A program made the position numbers and the translations under genes. A stretch of 64,000 bases of DNA from Poa pratensis (Eukaryota; Streptophyta; Magnoliopsida; Poales; Poaceae), in contig CAMZMU010000080.1 in the NCBI GenBank assembly GCA_947311845.1, positions 18,429,858-18,493,857 of the forward strand, written 5' to 3'. The notes below the pieces were generated by a model, which searched no databases, was not told the DNA's origin, and was given only the letters and a program-made list of their open reading frames with translations. Below, in pieces: positions 12,016 to 23,979 of the stretch (position 1 is the first letter of the stretch; the number at the start of each line of letters is the position of its first letter).

Positions 12016-15000
12016 ATGGGGCAGTGCTACGGCAAGGGCGCGTCCTCGCGCGCCCCCACGGAGGACGATTTCGGGGTCATCGCCGAGACGCACTCCCCGC
12101 CGCCCGCCAACGGCGTCCCGCAGCACCAAACCCCGCCGCGCCAGGTCGCGCTCGCGGCGCCCGGGACGCCGAGGCGCCGCAAGTCCTCCTCCGGATCGAC
12201 CACGCCGGTGCACCAGACGCCGGGGGTGGCCTGGCCGAGCCCGTACCCTGCCGGCGGGGCCAGCCCGCTGCCGGCGGGGGTGTCGCCGTCGCCGGCCCGG
12301 TCCACGCCCCGGCGCTTCTTCAAGCGGCCCTTCCCGCCGCCCTCCCCCGCCAAGCACATCAAGGCCACGCTCGCGAAGCGGCTCGGTGGGGGGAAGCCCA
12401 AGGAGGGGACGATTCCGGAGGAGGGCGGGGTGGGTGGTCCTGGGGCGGGAGCTGGTGGTGGGGCGGTTGGGGATGGGGTGGAGGCGGAGAGGCCGTTGGA
12501 CAAGACGTTCGGCTTCGGGAAGAACTTCGGGGCCAAGTACGAGCTCGGGAAGGAGGTCGGGAGGGGCCACTTCGGGCATACCTGCTCGGCGGTTGTGAAG
12601 AAGGGCGAGTTCAAGGGCCAGACCGTCGCCGTCAAGATCATCTCCAAAGCTAAGGTGAGGGAGCCATGGTTACTTGTATGCTGGTTTCCAGAACGTTTCG
12701 AATTTCGAATTTGCAAAGGTCAGCTGATTAAGCTGCCTTAACCGCCTTGCATTTCGCGCTATTGCATAGCTAGTAACCGAAGTATATGGTAGTTGATTAT
12801 GATCCAGATGATCGAGATTGAAGGATACGAGTACTGTGGTGATCTCTCTTACTTCCCAACCTTTAGGCCACTCTTATATTTGTCACTGAATGGTAGCACA
12901 GAAGGGAGTATAAGGAATTTCAGGAATTGATATGTTAGTTTGCCGTTTGGGATGTGTGCTATACTGCTATTGTGCAATTTATAGAGTAAGACCGCTTCAT
13001 GCTTTTCTGATGCTTTGAGGATTTTCACTTTTATTCAGTAAGGTGGAACCAGGGAATTCTACTGATACGTGGTTAACTCTTGCTAAATTTCCGCATTGTT
13101 CTTCCCACATAGATAGTTAGATTGGGGAGGGAATGCATGATTGAAGATTGGTTATATCTAATTGATTCGTCATGGTATGAATTAGACTTTTGGATGGTTC
13201 ATGACAGGGTTCAGTTCTTGCAGGAAATTATCCGATTCTGAATTGGATGTTAATCTGAATGCATGTAAAACTTTATGCTTTAGGCTAGTACAGTAGGTTA
13301 AGTTCTTGGTGGCCTACCTAATTTTTAAACCACTGTAGGTTAATGATAAATGATATTCTAACAAATCAGCAGTACATGTCCTAGCGTACCTTGTCACCTC
13401 TCCTTTTTGTTCAGTTAATTAAGACCTGTAGAATTTGAGGTAGATTCTGCGACACTTTCGAGAAAAGCTGACATTATGGTGCTAGTCCCAGTAGGCCAGT
13501 AGTCAATCATCTGATTCTGAAGAATACGAGTGCTGTAGTTGCATCCCTGTCGGCAATGTTAGTTTTGGTTGCAGCGGAGGAAATATCAGGTCACCATTTG
13601 CCAGTTGCAATCAGCGAGATATCATTCTATTGGAGAGGTTGGAAGTGAACAAAGATCCAAGGAGGCTATGTGCCTAGAGTTAATTAGGTGAAAAGACACC
13701 CGACGGTGGCATTGCTTAATTGAGCACAATCATTGCAAAGAATGATCTACATTGTTCGTTAAGTCACGTTAATTGCCAGGGACATGTAGAGCAGACATTC
13801 AATGTTTGAAATTATTCATGATCCAGATCCCGGATTGGACCAATCCGTAGAAAAATAACAGATGGTTAAGTGGTTAACACAGCTTCTTAGAATGTCAGAG
13901 ATGTCAATAGCTGATTGTTCGGTGGTCTTTAATAGCCTGCTTGTTGAATCAGAATGTGGTGCTGTGCATTGGTTGGCTGCTTTGCTTTTGGACTTCCATG
14001 TGATGCATTTCAATTTTCAAATTTTCAGAAAGACACATATTTTTAATACATTCTGTATGGTCGTGGTATAAACAATTATGTTTGTTAAACATAGTCTTGC
14101 TGGCAGACAGTGTAATACTCCAATAGATGGCATCTTATTCCTAACATAGCATGATTTTTTAGCGGGCCCAGGGGCATTAGTGGAGGTTGCTACAGTTAAT
14201 CATGTCATTAATTGGCAATCCATATGTAACGGAGATCTGGCTTACCTAAAAAATGCTCCTCTCAGGCTTCTGCCACTGGGGGTTTTCAACAATGGTTTCC
14301 ATCAAACCGTGTAAACCAACGTATTATAATTTTGTACTAGTGTTCCTTGTCCAGTCGATAAAACCGAAAGAAATAGAACTGCGCCTGGGCTGCCAGTTCT
14401 GGCCGGGTTGAACTCGAAGCCGTAGTTGAACACTCATGCCTGCTACTAATCACATCAGTTTTCCAAGTCTTTAAAGGACATCACAGCACATCATTTGTTC
14501 CTAGGCAACTTTACTTTGTGCAGATCGATATTCTTTGTAATTTATATGGTCAAGTATGTGAGCTGTGTTGCTTCAGCTCCAACAGCTTATCCATGCTTAA
14601 TACATTTCTAGAAACCATTTTAAATGTCTTGTTGAGAAACTGCAAATGTTATCTTCCAATCAAATACTGTATGCACATTTGAAGAAAGCAAAGGGTGAGG
14701 CCAGTAAGTAGCACAATTTGGAAATATATCTCAATGAACTTATTAGTTGATCGATTCCCTCTCATTTTATAGCTATATACTCCCTCCGTTCCTAAATATA
14801 AGATGTTTTAGCTTTTTTCTAGATTCACATGTATCTAGATATTCACTCATTTCAATCCGTATCTAGTCAATATGTGAAATGGCTAAAACATCTTATATTT
14901 AGGAACGGAGGGAGTATATATGTAATGATGCAACTAGGCTTTCCAGAACGCCACCTGTAAATCTAGTAATGTGACTAGCTCTTCTGGGAAATAGTGCCGT

Positions 15001-18000
15001 ATATTCTTAATAGTATAAGACATTTATGCAACTGAATAATTATTTAATGGAACATTTTCCTCATTTGGATATGCATAGTGATGTTTCTGTCTCTAAATAT
15101 TTGGTTTTTTCGGATTACTTAAATTTGCATCTTTTGCATGGATGAATTGAATAGCACTACTTAGTATTTTCTTTAAGCAATTTACTCTTGTGTTTGACAG
15201 ATGACAACAGCAATATCTATCGAAGATGTTCGTAGGGAAGTGAAGATTTTGAAAGCTCTATCAGGGCACAACAATCTTGTCAAATTCTATGATTCCTGTG
15301 AGGATGCCCTCAATGTCTACATTGTCATGGAGTATGTTTTATGACCCTTTTTTATACCATTTTAACCGCTTATAACTTGGTCTTTTGTGAAGATACATAT
15401 GATTTCAGAGTCCTTCTGACATGCCCGAAAACACCTTTATGAGACTTAATTTTTTCTTATTTTATACTCTCCCTTTCCTTTTTGTAAGGTGTATTAATTC
15501 CAAATTTCTTTAACCAAGTTTATAGAAAAATTATCAACATCTACGATACTAAAGAAATAAATATGAAAATATATTTCATGATGAATCTAATTGTACTGAT
15601 TTGGTACTATAGATGTTTGATATTTTATTTCCAAACTTAGTCAAACATAGTAAAGTTTGGCTTCTAAAAAATTAAACACACCTTATAGAAAGGAACGGAA
15701 GGAGTATATTTTGGTGTATATAAGCATTTTATCACATATTTTATAGCGTGCGCCAGGCAGTATTTTCTCATGTTGTTTCGCTTTAACAGATTATGTGAGG
15801 GCGGAGAGTTGCTAGACAGAATATTAGCCAGGTACTTTCTATAATATCTTCATCCCTTGTAGCAAAATAGCAGTATCTTTTCTTAATACTTACTGAGGAT
15901 TCAAACTTTGAACTATTGAAGAGGTGGGAGGTACACCGAAGAAGATGCTAAAGCCATTGTTGTACAGATTTTGAGCGTAGTGGCCTTCTGTCATCTTCAG
16001 GGAGTAGTGCATCGTGATTTGAAGCCAGAGGTATCGAAGTCTTAATCTATTTCTGCGTAGTTTATGGATGTATGCAATCACATTGGTGTTTCAGCGAGTT
16101 CCATCTCTGCCGTCCTCTACAGCTGGACTGTAGTGTTCTTCCTTATAAGGGACATTTATTATGTCTGTACTCTGTAGTCTTTAAGTCCTGTAAAATACTA
16201 GACCACATTTAATGACATAGTTATTTTCGTTTGGACAGAATTTCCTTTTCACAACAAGAGATGAAAATGCTCCTATGAAGTTGATCGATTTTGGTCTCTC
16301 TGATTTCATTAGACCAGGTAAATAGTTGAGATCCTCCTCTTCGTACGCACTAACACGTGGTACGCGTTTATTAGTTATTATTGTTGATCTGTTTCCCTAT
16401 TGTCAATGGACCATCATGTTGATCTAACATTAATCACATTTCCTAAGTTCTCTTTGTTTCCTTCTTATTGGATATATCTCTTTCCTGCTTACATGTCTAC
16501 CATGGTAAAAATATATGTACATTTCTTAGTAGGTTGAGACGAACTCCACGAACTGACACACTATTTGGCAAAACAATTATTCTTATTTCTTCCTTAGCCA
16601 CGTTGTATAACTTTTCATGTTGCTCTTACATTCGCCTGATTTTTATGTAGCAGCCAGACATCATAAGACAATAGGCTAAGAAACAAAGCCATAGTGATTC
16701 GAAGCCAAGATGATCTCATAACTCTTCTGTTAATTAATGCTATTGTTACCTTAAAAGGAGATAACATTTATGTTGAGAATTCAATATAACTAAGACACAA
16801 CGAGAAATAGTGAAGAAAGATCTTTGTGACATAAGAGAACTGAATTTTGACATATGCTACAGCTTGATGATTGGCATGACATGACAATAAAATGAAAATA
16901 GTCTGTATCTTTACACGTGACTTGTGCATGGTTTTGAGTTATATAAAAACATTGGTTGTTGGTTATATTGTAATCTTAACCTCTATTCTGCATCATATAA
17001 TTCACCCAATGGTTATAGTTTGGCAGAGCTGTTGGTGTTGATGTTCCAGATCAACAGTGACTGCTTTCATATCTGACAGTTAGTCTTGGCATGTTCCTTA
17101 ATGGTTGGAATGAACTTTGTGCTAATTATTTTTCCACTAATGGCTACTTCATATTTCATCAGCTTACCAGATACTATTTCTTATGCTATATAATGCAGAT
17201 GAAAGGCTTAATGATATTGTCGGAAGTGCATATTATGTTGCCCCAGAGGTTCTACACAGATCGTACAGTATGGAAGCAGACATTTGGAGTATAGGTGTCA
17301 TAACGTATATTTTGCTCTGTGGTAGTCGGCCATTTTGGGCACGGACAGAATCAGGAATCTTCCGATCTGTATTGAGAGCCGATCCCAACCTCGATGATTC
17401 TCCATGGCCGTCAGTATCAGCTGAAGCTAAGGATTTTGTGAAAAGATTTCTGAACAAGGATTACCGCAAAAGAATGACTGCTGTCCAAGCATTGAGTAAG
17501 TTGTTAGAAATGCTTAGTATCTATTCTTGTGTGATGTAGTGATACTTGTTTTCGTATTTTTTGTGAAGCATTTTTTGTAGACCCTATTTTATGAGAAAAC
17601 TACTGTATGCATTGTATATGAGAGTGTGAGACCATAATACTAAGATATTTTGTTTTCTCTGCAGCCCACCCTTGGTTGCGGGATGATCAAAGGCAGATTC
17701 CGCTGGACATTCTTATCTACAGATTAATTAAGCAATACCTTCGAGCCACACCTCTTAAACGTTTGGCGCTAAAGGTATATTATTGATTCCCATGACATTA
17801 TCTCCATTTTAAATGTTCTTTCAATGTTTCATTGATCTTACTGTTAGTGGTACTTTATTAATAAATGTGCATGGGTGGGGTACACAATCTTTGTAGGGGG
17901 GGGGGGGGGGGGGGGGGTCCCACTCATGCATGTCAGTGTGACAGTGTGGCAGTGGGAACCTCTTTCCTTTATTTATGTGTGCTAGCTAAGCTCTTTGCCG

Positions 18001-19562
18001 ATACAATGAATTTTATCTTTCAGTTTATGATCGCATGCTTTTGTTCATATGGGGTATGTCGGATGCTACTTCTATTCGTCTTACGTAGAAACTGTTTGAA
18101 TCTTCGCCGTGGAACTCCTTTGTATGAATTTGTACCAGCAAGTTGTGCAAATTGTACCATGAGCTGAATTTTTGCTGTTATTGACAATCTAAAGGTTCTA
18201 ACAGTTAGCTTTGTACCTCAGGCATTATCGAAGGCTTTAAAGGACGATGAACTCTTGTATCTTAGGCTACAGTTTAAGCTGCTTGAGCCTAGAGATGGAG
18301 TCGTGACACTTGACAATTTTCGAACGGTGAGTTTATCATGCTTTGCTGATCACTGTTTATTTGCCACTAAATGTTGCAATCTGTTAACATCCGTCACTCC
18401 AACAGTATAGAGTTTTAGTGATACATGAGTAATGGCGCTAGATTCGTATTTGAGTACTTCAGTGCGATCATGATTTGTACTTATTTACAATATCATGAAT
18501 AGAAATTATCATTTGGAGATCAATTCTAGAGACTACGTCTTATAAAGATCATCATAGGGTCCACGCCATAAAGATGATACGTGGAACACATGTTCTTGCT
18601 TCTGACGAAATGTCATCATATATCGTCTCCATCTAATAGTAGTGTTTCATGGTCTTGTCCAGGCTCTAACGCGGTATTTGACTGATGCGATGAAGGAATC
18701 AAGAATTCTTGAGTTTTTGCATGCGGTAAGGATCTGTCAGTACTGACCGTACACAATGGATGGTTTAGTAATAATCTGTTGCTTGTGTTTGAAGTAGAAG
18801 ACATGCAAAGTTATCATAGAACATACTTGACAAACTAACATCATTGGGGCTTCTATAGAGAGTGAATTTCGTTTTCAACAATTTTGAATTAGTTTCCTTC
18901 TCATCTAGTTATGTATGTTGCATGTAATATGGAGCTTGACTAGCAAGGGAAGTTCTTAGTTATCCTGTTCTCAGTCCTTTGTTCAATTGGTAGTTTAAAG
19001 TTGTTGATCTCGTTTAGAACTTCTTTTCCATCTATCTGATAACATTTGTATAGTTGGTAGTTAAAGTTGCTGACGTCGTCATTGTTTCTCTATCAGTTGG
19101 AACCACTTGCGTACAGGAGTATGGACTTTGAAGAGTTCTGTGCTGCAGCTATCAGCCCTTACCAGCTTGAGGCTCTGGACAGGTGGGAGGAGATTGCTGG
19201 AACATCTTTCCAGCACTTTGAACAGGAGGGCAACCGAGTCATATCAGTTGAGGAGTTGGCACAGGTATGTAGGATCGCAGTAATTTGACAGAGCATTTAC
19301 CTCAGTTCAGACTTGTGAGGGTGATCTTTGTGCTGCATCCTGAATTGAGAACCTATAAAAGAAAGCTTATTTTTTGTTTCTCTTATGCTATAGTGGTTAA
19401 CCTGACCTCCCTCCTCGTGTACAGGAACTAAATCTTGCTCCAACTCACTATTCGATCGTGCAAGATTGGATCAGAAAAACTGATGGCAAGCTGAACTTTC
19501 TCGGGTTTACCAAATTTTTACACGGTGTTACGATACGGGGTGCAAACCCAAGACGACATTAA
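12016..19562 (+). CDS. CDPK-related protein kinase (CRK), 11 exons
   Basis: Serine/threonine kinase of the plant CRK family, CDPK relatives whose C-terminal EF-hands are degenerate. Exons joined by eye at GT/AG sites: 12016-12654, 15201-15331, 15790-15831, 15922-16030, 16239-16317, 17199-17495, 17665-17774, 18222-18326, 18663-18725, 19097-19264, 19425-19562. All phases agree and give 626 residues, the usual CRK size. The N-terminus MGQCYGKG is a myristoylation (Gly2) and likely palmitoylation (Cys4) signal, so plasma-membrane attachment is expected. Residues 20-170 are Pro/Ser/Gly-rich. The kinase domain spans about 175-437, with glycine loop GRGHFG near 181, catalytic Lys207 in VAVK, HRDLKPEN at 301-308, DFG at 324-326 and APE at 348-350. 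The remaining C-terminus is EF-hand-derived with weak calcium ligands. The frame is intact. A tandem paralogue is not seen here. Confidence 0.93.
14780..14914. mobile_element. Stowaway MITE in CRK intron 1
   Basis: Termini CTCCCTCCGTTCCTAAATAT and its inverted copy ending GGAACGGAGGGAG, with TA on each side. It lies in the 2.5-kb first intron of the kinase gene and is about 135 bp long. It does not touch a splice site. Confidence 0.92.
15467..15704. mobile_element. Diverged Mariner-type MITE in CRK intron 2
   Basis: Left end CTCTCCCTTTCCTTTTTGTA and right end ...AAAGGAACGGAAGGAG are imperfect inverted termini with TA flanks. The body of about 240 bp is AT-rich, as in the longer Stowaway families. 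It fills about half of the second intron of the kinase gene. Confidence 0.8.
17896..17917 (+). repeat. Poly-G run of 22 in CRK intron 7
   Basis: Twenty-two consecutive G on the coding strand, about 120 bases after the donor of exon 7. Such a run can form a G-quadruplex in DNA or pre-mRNA and its length is often unstable or misread in sequencing. Confidence 0.9.
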
Positions 19563-20020
19563 GTAACCATGGAAAAAAATGTATCTGGTTGTTCTAATTT
19601 TAAAGCTGCCCATAATATGGCCCTGATTTGTTGTTGCCCCTGCTTCTTCCGTCTTGTGGTTAATGATCATTCTTCCTTCTTCTTTTGTTGTGATGTTGTC
19701 GGTTGTTGTCACCATAGCTTTTGTAGAGAGAATACATGTAAAGATCTTTTGTAATGAAGGCGATCAGATGGTTTGTTCAAGAAATATAGTGCCCTTGTTC
19801 TTTCTAGTTCCAACGTTTTCAGACATCCTATCTGTAGTCGTTTGGCGATCAATACAGAGCTACATTTATTTTTATTTCGCGGAATATGCAGAGCTGCAGT
19901 TGATCGTATGATCAGCTTAACAACATTTCGAGTACATGTAACCCCAAATGTACTGCTCTTCGAGAAGGATGTGAGGTACTGAGGTGAGCATTTTCTTTTC
20001 TCAGGCTCTGTACGTTTATT
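19563..20020 (+). other. Probable 3' UTR of the CRK gene
   Basis: The 450 bases after the stop codon have no competing gene on the plus strand and look like a typical plant 3' UTR (T-rich, several tgta and ttgtaat elements, for example ttttgtaatgaag near 19748). The polyadenylation site cannot be fixed from sequence alone. Confidence 0.4.
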
Positions 20021-22093
20021 GCGTGCTCCATCCCCCTCTGCATTTTAGTGGAGAAGCTTCTGAACCTTTATTCTCTCTCTCTCTGAAGATCTATTGCATT
20101 GCACCCGTACGTGGAGCAGGTCAGCTCCGTGTACTGCACGGCATCATTGACCATGTGCGCCACTCGAATTGCTCTCGCCATCTTGCTGCAGTTTCCAGAG
20201 GGAAGAAAAAATTCCTGTCATTGCCAACTGCAGCGGTATGACGCGACGTTGTTGCTGAAACCGTCGGTTATTCTCATCCACGAATTAGTCGTTTTTCCAG
20301 CTGGATACTTAATGCAGAAAATGTCTGTGACTGACTGGACATGCACGTGTAAATGAGAAACTATTTTAATTCCCGTTATAGTTGTCTGTTTAGTGGCTAT
20401 TTCCATTAGTCGACTTCGCTGTCAGGATGTGGAGATGGACTTCAGGTTCAGGATGTGGTCTTCTTTCCTTAGTTTTCGTTTTCATTTCAGCCCATACGAG
20501 AGAAGCAACCATCTCATCAATCCTTGTTTGGACCAAATTGAACTGGGTCCGTAAGGCCTAGAACCATGGGTTTAAATAGCCCGCTATAGATCTTTCGGGA
20601 GCCATCCGACTAAAGTTATACACTTTTAACGAATTGAAAATGACGCTAATAGTCTGCTAAATCCCACTAAACTGCTGTAGTCAAAGGAGGGATGCAAATG
20701 AGTTTCATAAAGCCATCCATCTATCCTTTTTTATTTTTTTTATATGTATACATGAAGCATTGATGCAAATCTTAGTTACGGAATATGTGTGTCAAATATA
20801 CGTGATATATAATATATGATACTTTCTTATATGCTTATTTTTTTTTCAAAAAATTCATTGCTCAAGAGGAACGCTAAATGGGACCTAGGTTCACTATAGC
20901 TTTTCATAGCTTCTGACGGCGCCGATAAATGTAATAGCCACTATTTATTTATTTTTGCCTAGGACACATGGCTCGGCGTGAAGAAACATCACTGGTACCA
21001 CCTTCAGTCGACACTCGACAATGAACGTCTTCCACGCAAAAGACAACCGCCGGACACATGCAACCGAAAGTCAGATTTTTTTTTGAGGGGAAGTCAGATT
21101 GTTGGCACATGGCGACCTCGTTTCATGTAATTCCACTCTCCTCGGTCGTCTTTCTACGCCACAGCCCACGGCGGCAGGACACTGAAAATTGTGTAGAAAA
21201 AAGAAGTTTGTTGACAGTGTTGAAGTTTAAGTTCAATATACCTATCTTTCTCTAACAGTTTGACTTTGACCTTGTTAGTATTTAGGCTAGCGCGTGTGAC
21301 TCTTGTTGTTGTTGTTGTGACGAGGAGGTACGACAACTATAGTATAACTTAATCTGCTATTGGTTTCTCGGGAGCGATATTTTCTCCACTTGAGTAGATA
21401 AACGACCTATATATGAAACAAGAGGCACGCCCTTATCAGGTCGACGTGGCGGCAACGTGGACATGCAGGGAGACTGTTAGCTGGTTCATCCCCTGATGAC
21501 CAGACCACATGTGACCTCGTTGAAAAAAAGAGGCATTTCTTGGACGTGATGTACAAGCTTCAGGGCGAGCTAGCATGCATTCATCAAGAGTGTACGGAAT
21601 CGACACCATACGTCTTCTTCCCGGATCGAAGTGGTATGATGAGTTGATGTTGATGACTGCCTCTCATTTGCTGCCAAACGCTCGTGCATGATGGATGGAC
21701 TGTTCTGATTAATTAACAAGAAAATGACATGAGCATCTTGGAGTTGGAGGATCGATCGTCGATAATACCACCATGTCATAGTAATCATCATTCATGTATA
21801 TATATAATATATGAATCTTTTTCCGGACAAGGATGGCAGTGCCGACACTACACATCGTCATTGTTACCAGGCCTGGCCGTGACGGAGACGGATTATTAGT
21901 TTATCAAAGGAAGTAATGGAGAGTTTTGCAAGGGCCATTTGTTGGTATGCGAGGGAGAGAGCTGGTCGATTAACGATTCTGCGAGGGAGAGAGTATACCT
22001 AGTTATTTTCTCAATTCCGAACACAACTACACAAGGGAGGAGCTAGCAAAGTAGACACGTGCTAGCTAGTTTAATTTTGCCCAAATATAAGCA
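20021..22093. other. Intergenic DNA, mostly unassigned
   Basis: No ORF above 85 codons shows a known motif. The stretch near 20565-20690 (cccgctatag..., cgctaatagtctgctaaat) looks like a remnant of a common grass DNA-transposon fragment. A micro-insertion with direct repeats lies at 21068-21100 and is listed separately. Confidence 0.4.
21068..21100 (-). mobile_element. Micro-retroinsertion: oligo-T insert with 10-bp repeats
   Basis: Direct repeats aagtcagatt at 21068-21077 and 21091-21100 flank a 13-bp insert, tttttttgagggg. On the minus strand the insert reads CCCCTC(A)7. This is the expected footprint of an almost completely 5'-truncated LINE, although slippage or filler DNA could also make it. 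Confidence 0.55.
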
Positions 22094-22380
22094 TATTCCA
22101 AAGATCCAAACGCCGGGACAAGTTTGTTTCCATGTGCAAAATACTAAGAGTCGAAGATGACAGGCACGAACTGCACACATCTGTGAGTGTAAACTCAACC
22201 TGGACCGAAATGGCGTTTAAAATTAGGATCAATTGAGGTTGAGACGCGGGTGCGTTCAAATGCATTAGACGTGCGTTACACGTGCACGGTCACTAGTATT
22301 CCAAAGATCCAAACGCCGGGACAAGTTTGTTTCCATGTGCAAAATACTAAGAGTCGAAGATGACATGCACGAACTGCACA
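22094..22380. repeat. 84-bp direct duplication
   Basis: Positions 22094-22177 and 22297-22380 are identical except for one base (cagg/catg), starting tattccaaagatccaaacg and ending gcacgaactgcaca. The 119-bp spacer is unique. This is a recent segmental duplication; no transposon termini are seen. Confidence 0.95.
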
Positions 22381-22751
22381 GATTCGCCACATGTATCACA
22401 TCTTCCGGAGAACAAGTCGGCAAAAAAAAGGCATATCCGGTGAAACATCACTCCAACTCTCCAAGGTATTTCAAGACAGAGTGAGATCCTGCAAACATCG
22501 CTATTTTTCGGCAGCTTTGTTGCTTCATGGTCTTCGCATCGATCATGCGCATGTACCACTTGGAAAAATGTTCTCAGAAACAAGAGAAGAACAGTTTGTG
22601 GTCTCTCTCCTACAGTAGAGTATAGCACAAGCGAAACGTCAGCGGAATGAGATGAGAGTGCTGAGGCCGACTCGTCCAAGGTCAAACTTGAAAGCGAAAT
22701 TTTTATTACCAATATTGTACTCAACTACACCACCAATAATTCAAACGCAAG

Positions 22752-23019
22752 AACGTTGTAGAGATTATCCTATCCTACACGCACGTACCATGACATATAT
22801 ATATTCCGTGCAACTAGATTGTCCTTCGGCTGTGGGTCCTGACATGACCATGACATACGTTGATACGTCCACAGAAATATTCCTAGGCGTAGAAACCTGT
22901 GGTAGGGAAACCGCCCGGCCGGTGACGTGTTGAGTTGGAAGGTTTCCTGACCATGACATACGTTGATACGTCCACAGAAATATTCCTAGGCGTAGAACGT
23001 TGTAGAGATTATCCTGTAC
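22752..23019. repeat. Chimeric direct repeats
   Basis: The segment 22949-22994 repeats 22845-22891 (accatgacatacgttgatac...cctaggcgtaga). It then continues with gaacgttgtagagattatcc, which copies 22752-22772. The downstream copy is therefore assembled from two separate upstream pieces. Confidence 0.85.
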
Positions 23020-23137
23020 AGTCTTATCTTAGACATTTTATGTCGAAACAAAAGAACATGTTATGTAGTAATGGATTAAATATCTGTGACAGTTAATGTT
23101 CACATGCATGCTTCAAACATTGTGGTATATGATCAAA

Positions 23138-23979
23138 ATTTTACAAAAAATTAAGATAAGCCATCTCTGACGATAGAGGAAAACATATTATATTTGTTAC
23201 TTAAAGATCATCTCTTAGGTGAGAGGAGGCATACATCTATTTTTATTTCTCTTTTCTCTCACTTAGCAATTGTCATATGTACCTGACCAAAGCACACATA
23301 GAGGAATTTTTTACAAAAAAAAAGATAAGCCATCTCTGACGATAGAGGAAAACATCATCTCTTAGGTGAGAGGAGGCATACTGTAGGAATTTGTGTCTTG
23401 CAACATTTTATTTGTACACTACATTCTCCGGAATTAAACTTCATGTGGAACTATCATGGAAATAACAGGGAACTAATGATGTGGAATTGTACTTAAGGAA
23501 ATATACTTAAGGAATCCGGTACGTCTATATTGAAATACAGTGTATGTGAATATGCTTGAATTATACCCGGGACAGTATAGAGTGGAAAACCAGGTTGTTC
23601 ATATGTTGGCTATATGAATTGATTAAATCATGTGAATTTGAATTATTCAAATTCGGCACGTGACTCACACACGTGTGTTCGTGGGACTAATTGCAGATTG
23701 AAACTCCTAGATGGTTACTAATGATAGATGGTTACTAATGATCGTGGTTGGTTTGGTTAACCTGGAGTTTCTGGAATAAATATCTGCGGAATTACGGTTT
23801 AAATAAAACCGGAATTAGCACTATATAAAGGTCTGTAACCCTAGCCTCAAATTTGATCATTGTGATCGACACCACGGAAAAGGATCGGAGGAGTAGGGGT
23901 TAGACCGTATTAGTGTCTAAACCTAACACATACATCTATTTTTATTTATCTTTTCTCTCACTTAGCAATTGTCATATGT
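23138..23979. repeat. Tandem duplication, second copy split by a solo LTR
   Basis: Copy A (about 23138-23280) and copy B (about 23309-23381 plus 23929-23979) share gataagccatctctgacg, atcatctcttaggtgagagg and ctctcacttagcaattgtca. Copy A has an extra ~22 bases (tattatatttgttacttaaaga). Copy B is interrupted at catac by the element at 23382-23928, so copy A is its empty site. Confidence 0.9.
23382..23928 (+). mobile_element. Solo LTR, 547 bp
   Basis: Starts TGTAGGAATTTGTG and ends ...CTAAACCTAACA. It is flanked by the 5-bp duplication catac (23377-23381, 23929-23933), and the uninterrupted paralogous sequence at about 23250 confirms the boundaries. A promoter-like ctatataaaggtctgtaacc lies at about 23821. 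The orientation is taken from that TATA box. Copia is likely from size and ends, but the family is not identified. Confidence 0.85.

Noticed and set aside
12024..12716. Alternative long ORFs over CRK exon 1 (both strands)
   Set aside because: They are frame shadows of the GC-rich first exon; only the frame from 12016 joins the kinase exons.
13862..14071. 69-codon ORF in CRK intron 1 as an extra exon
   Set aside because: No kinase-like sequence and the exon 1 to exon 2 junction is in phase without it.
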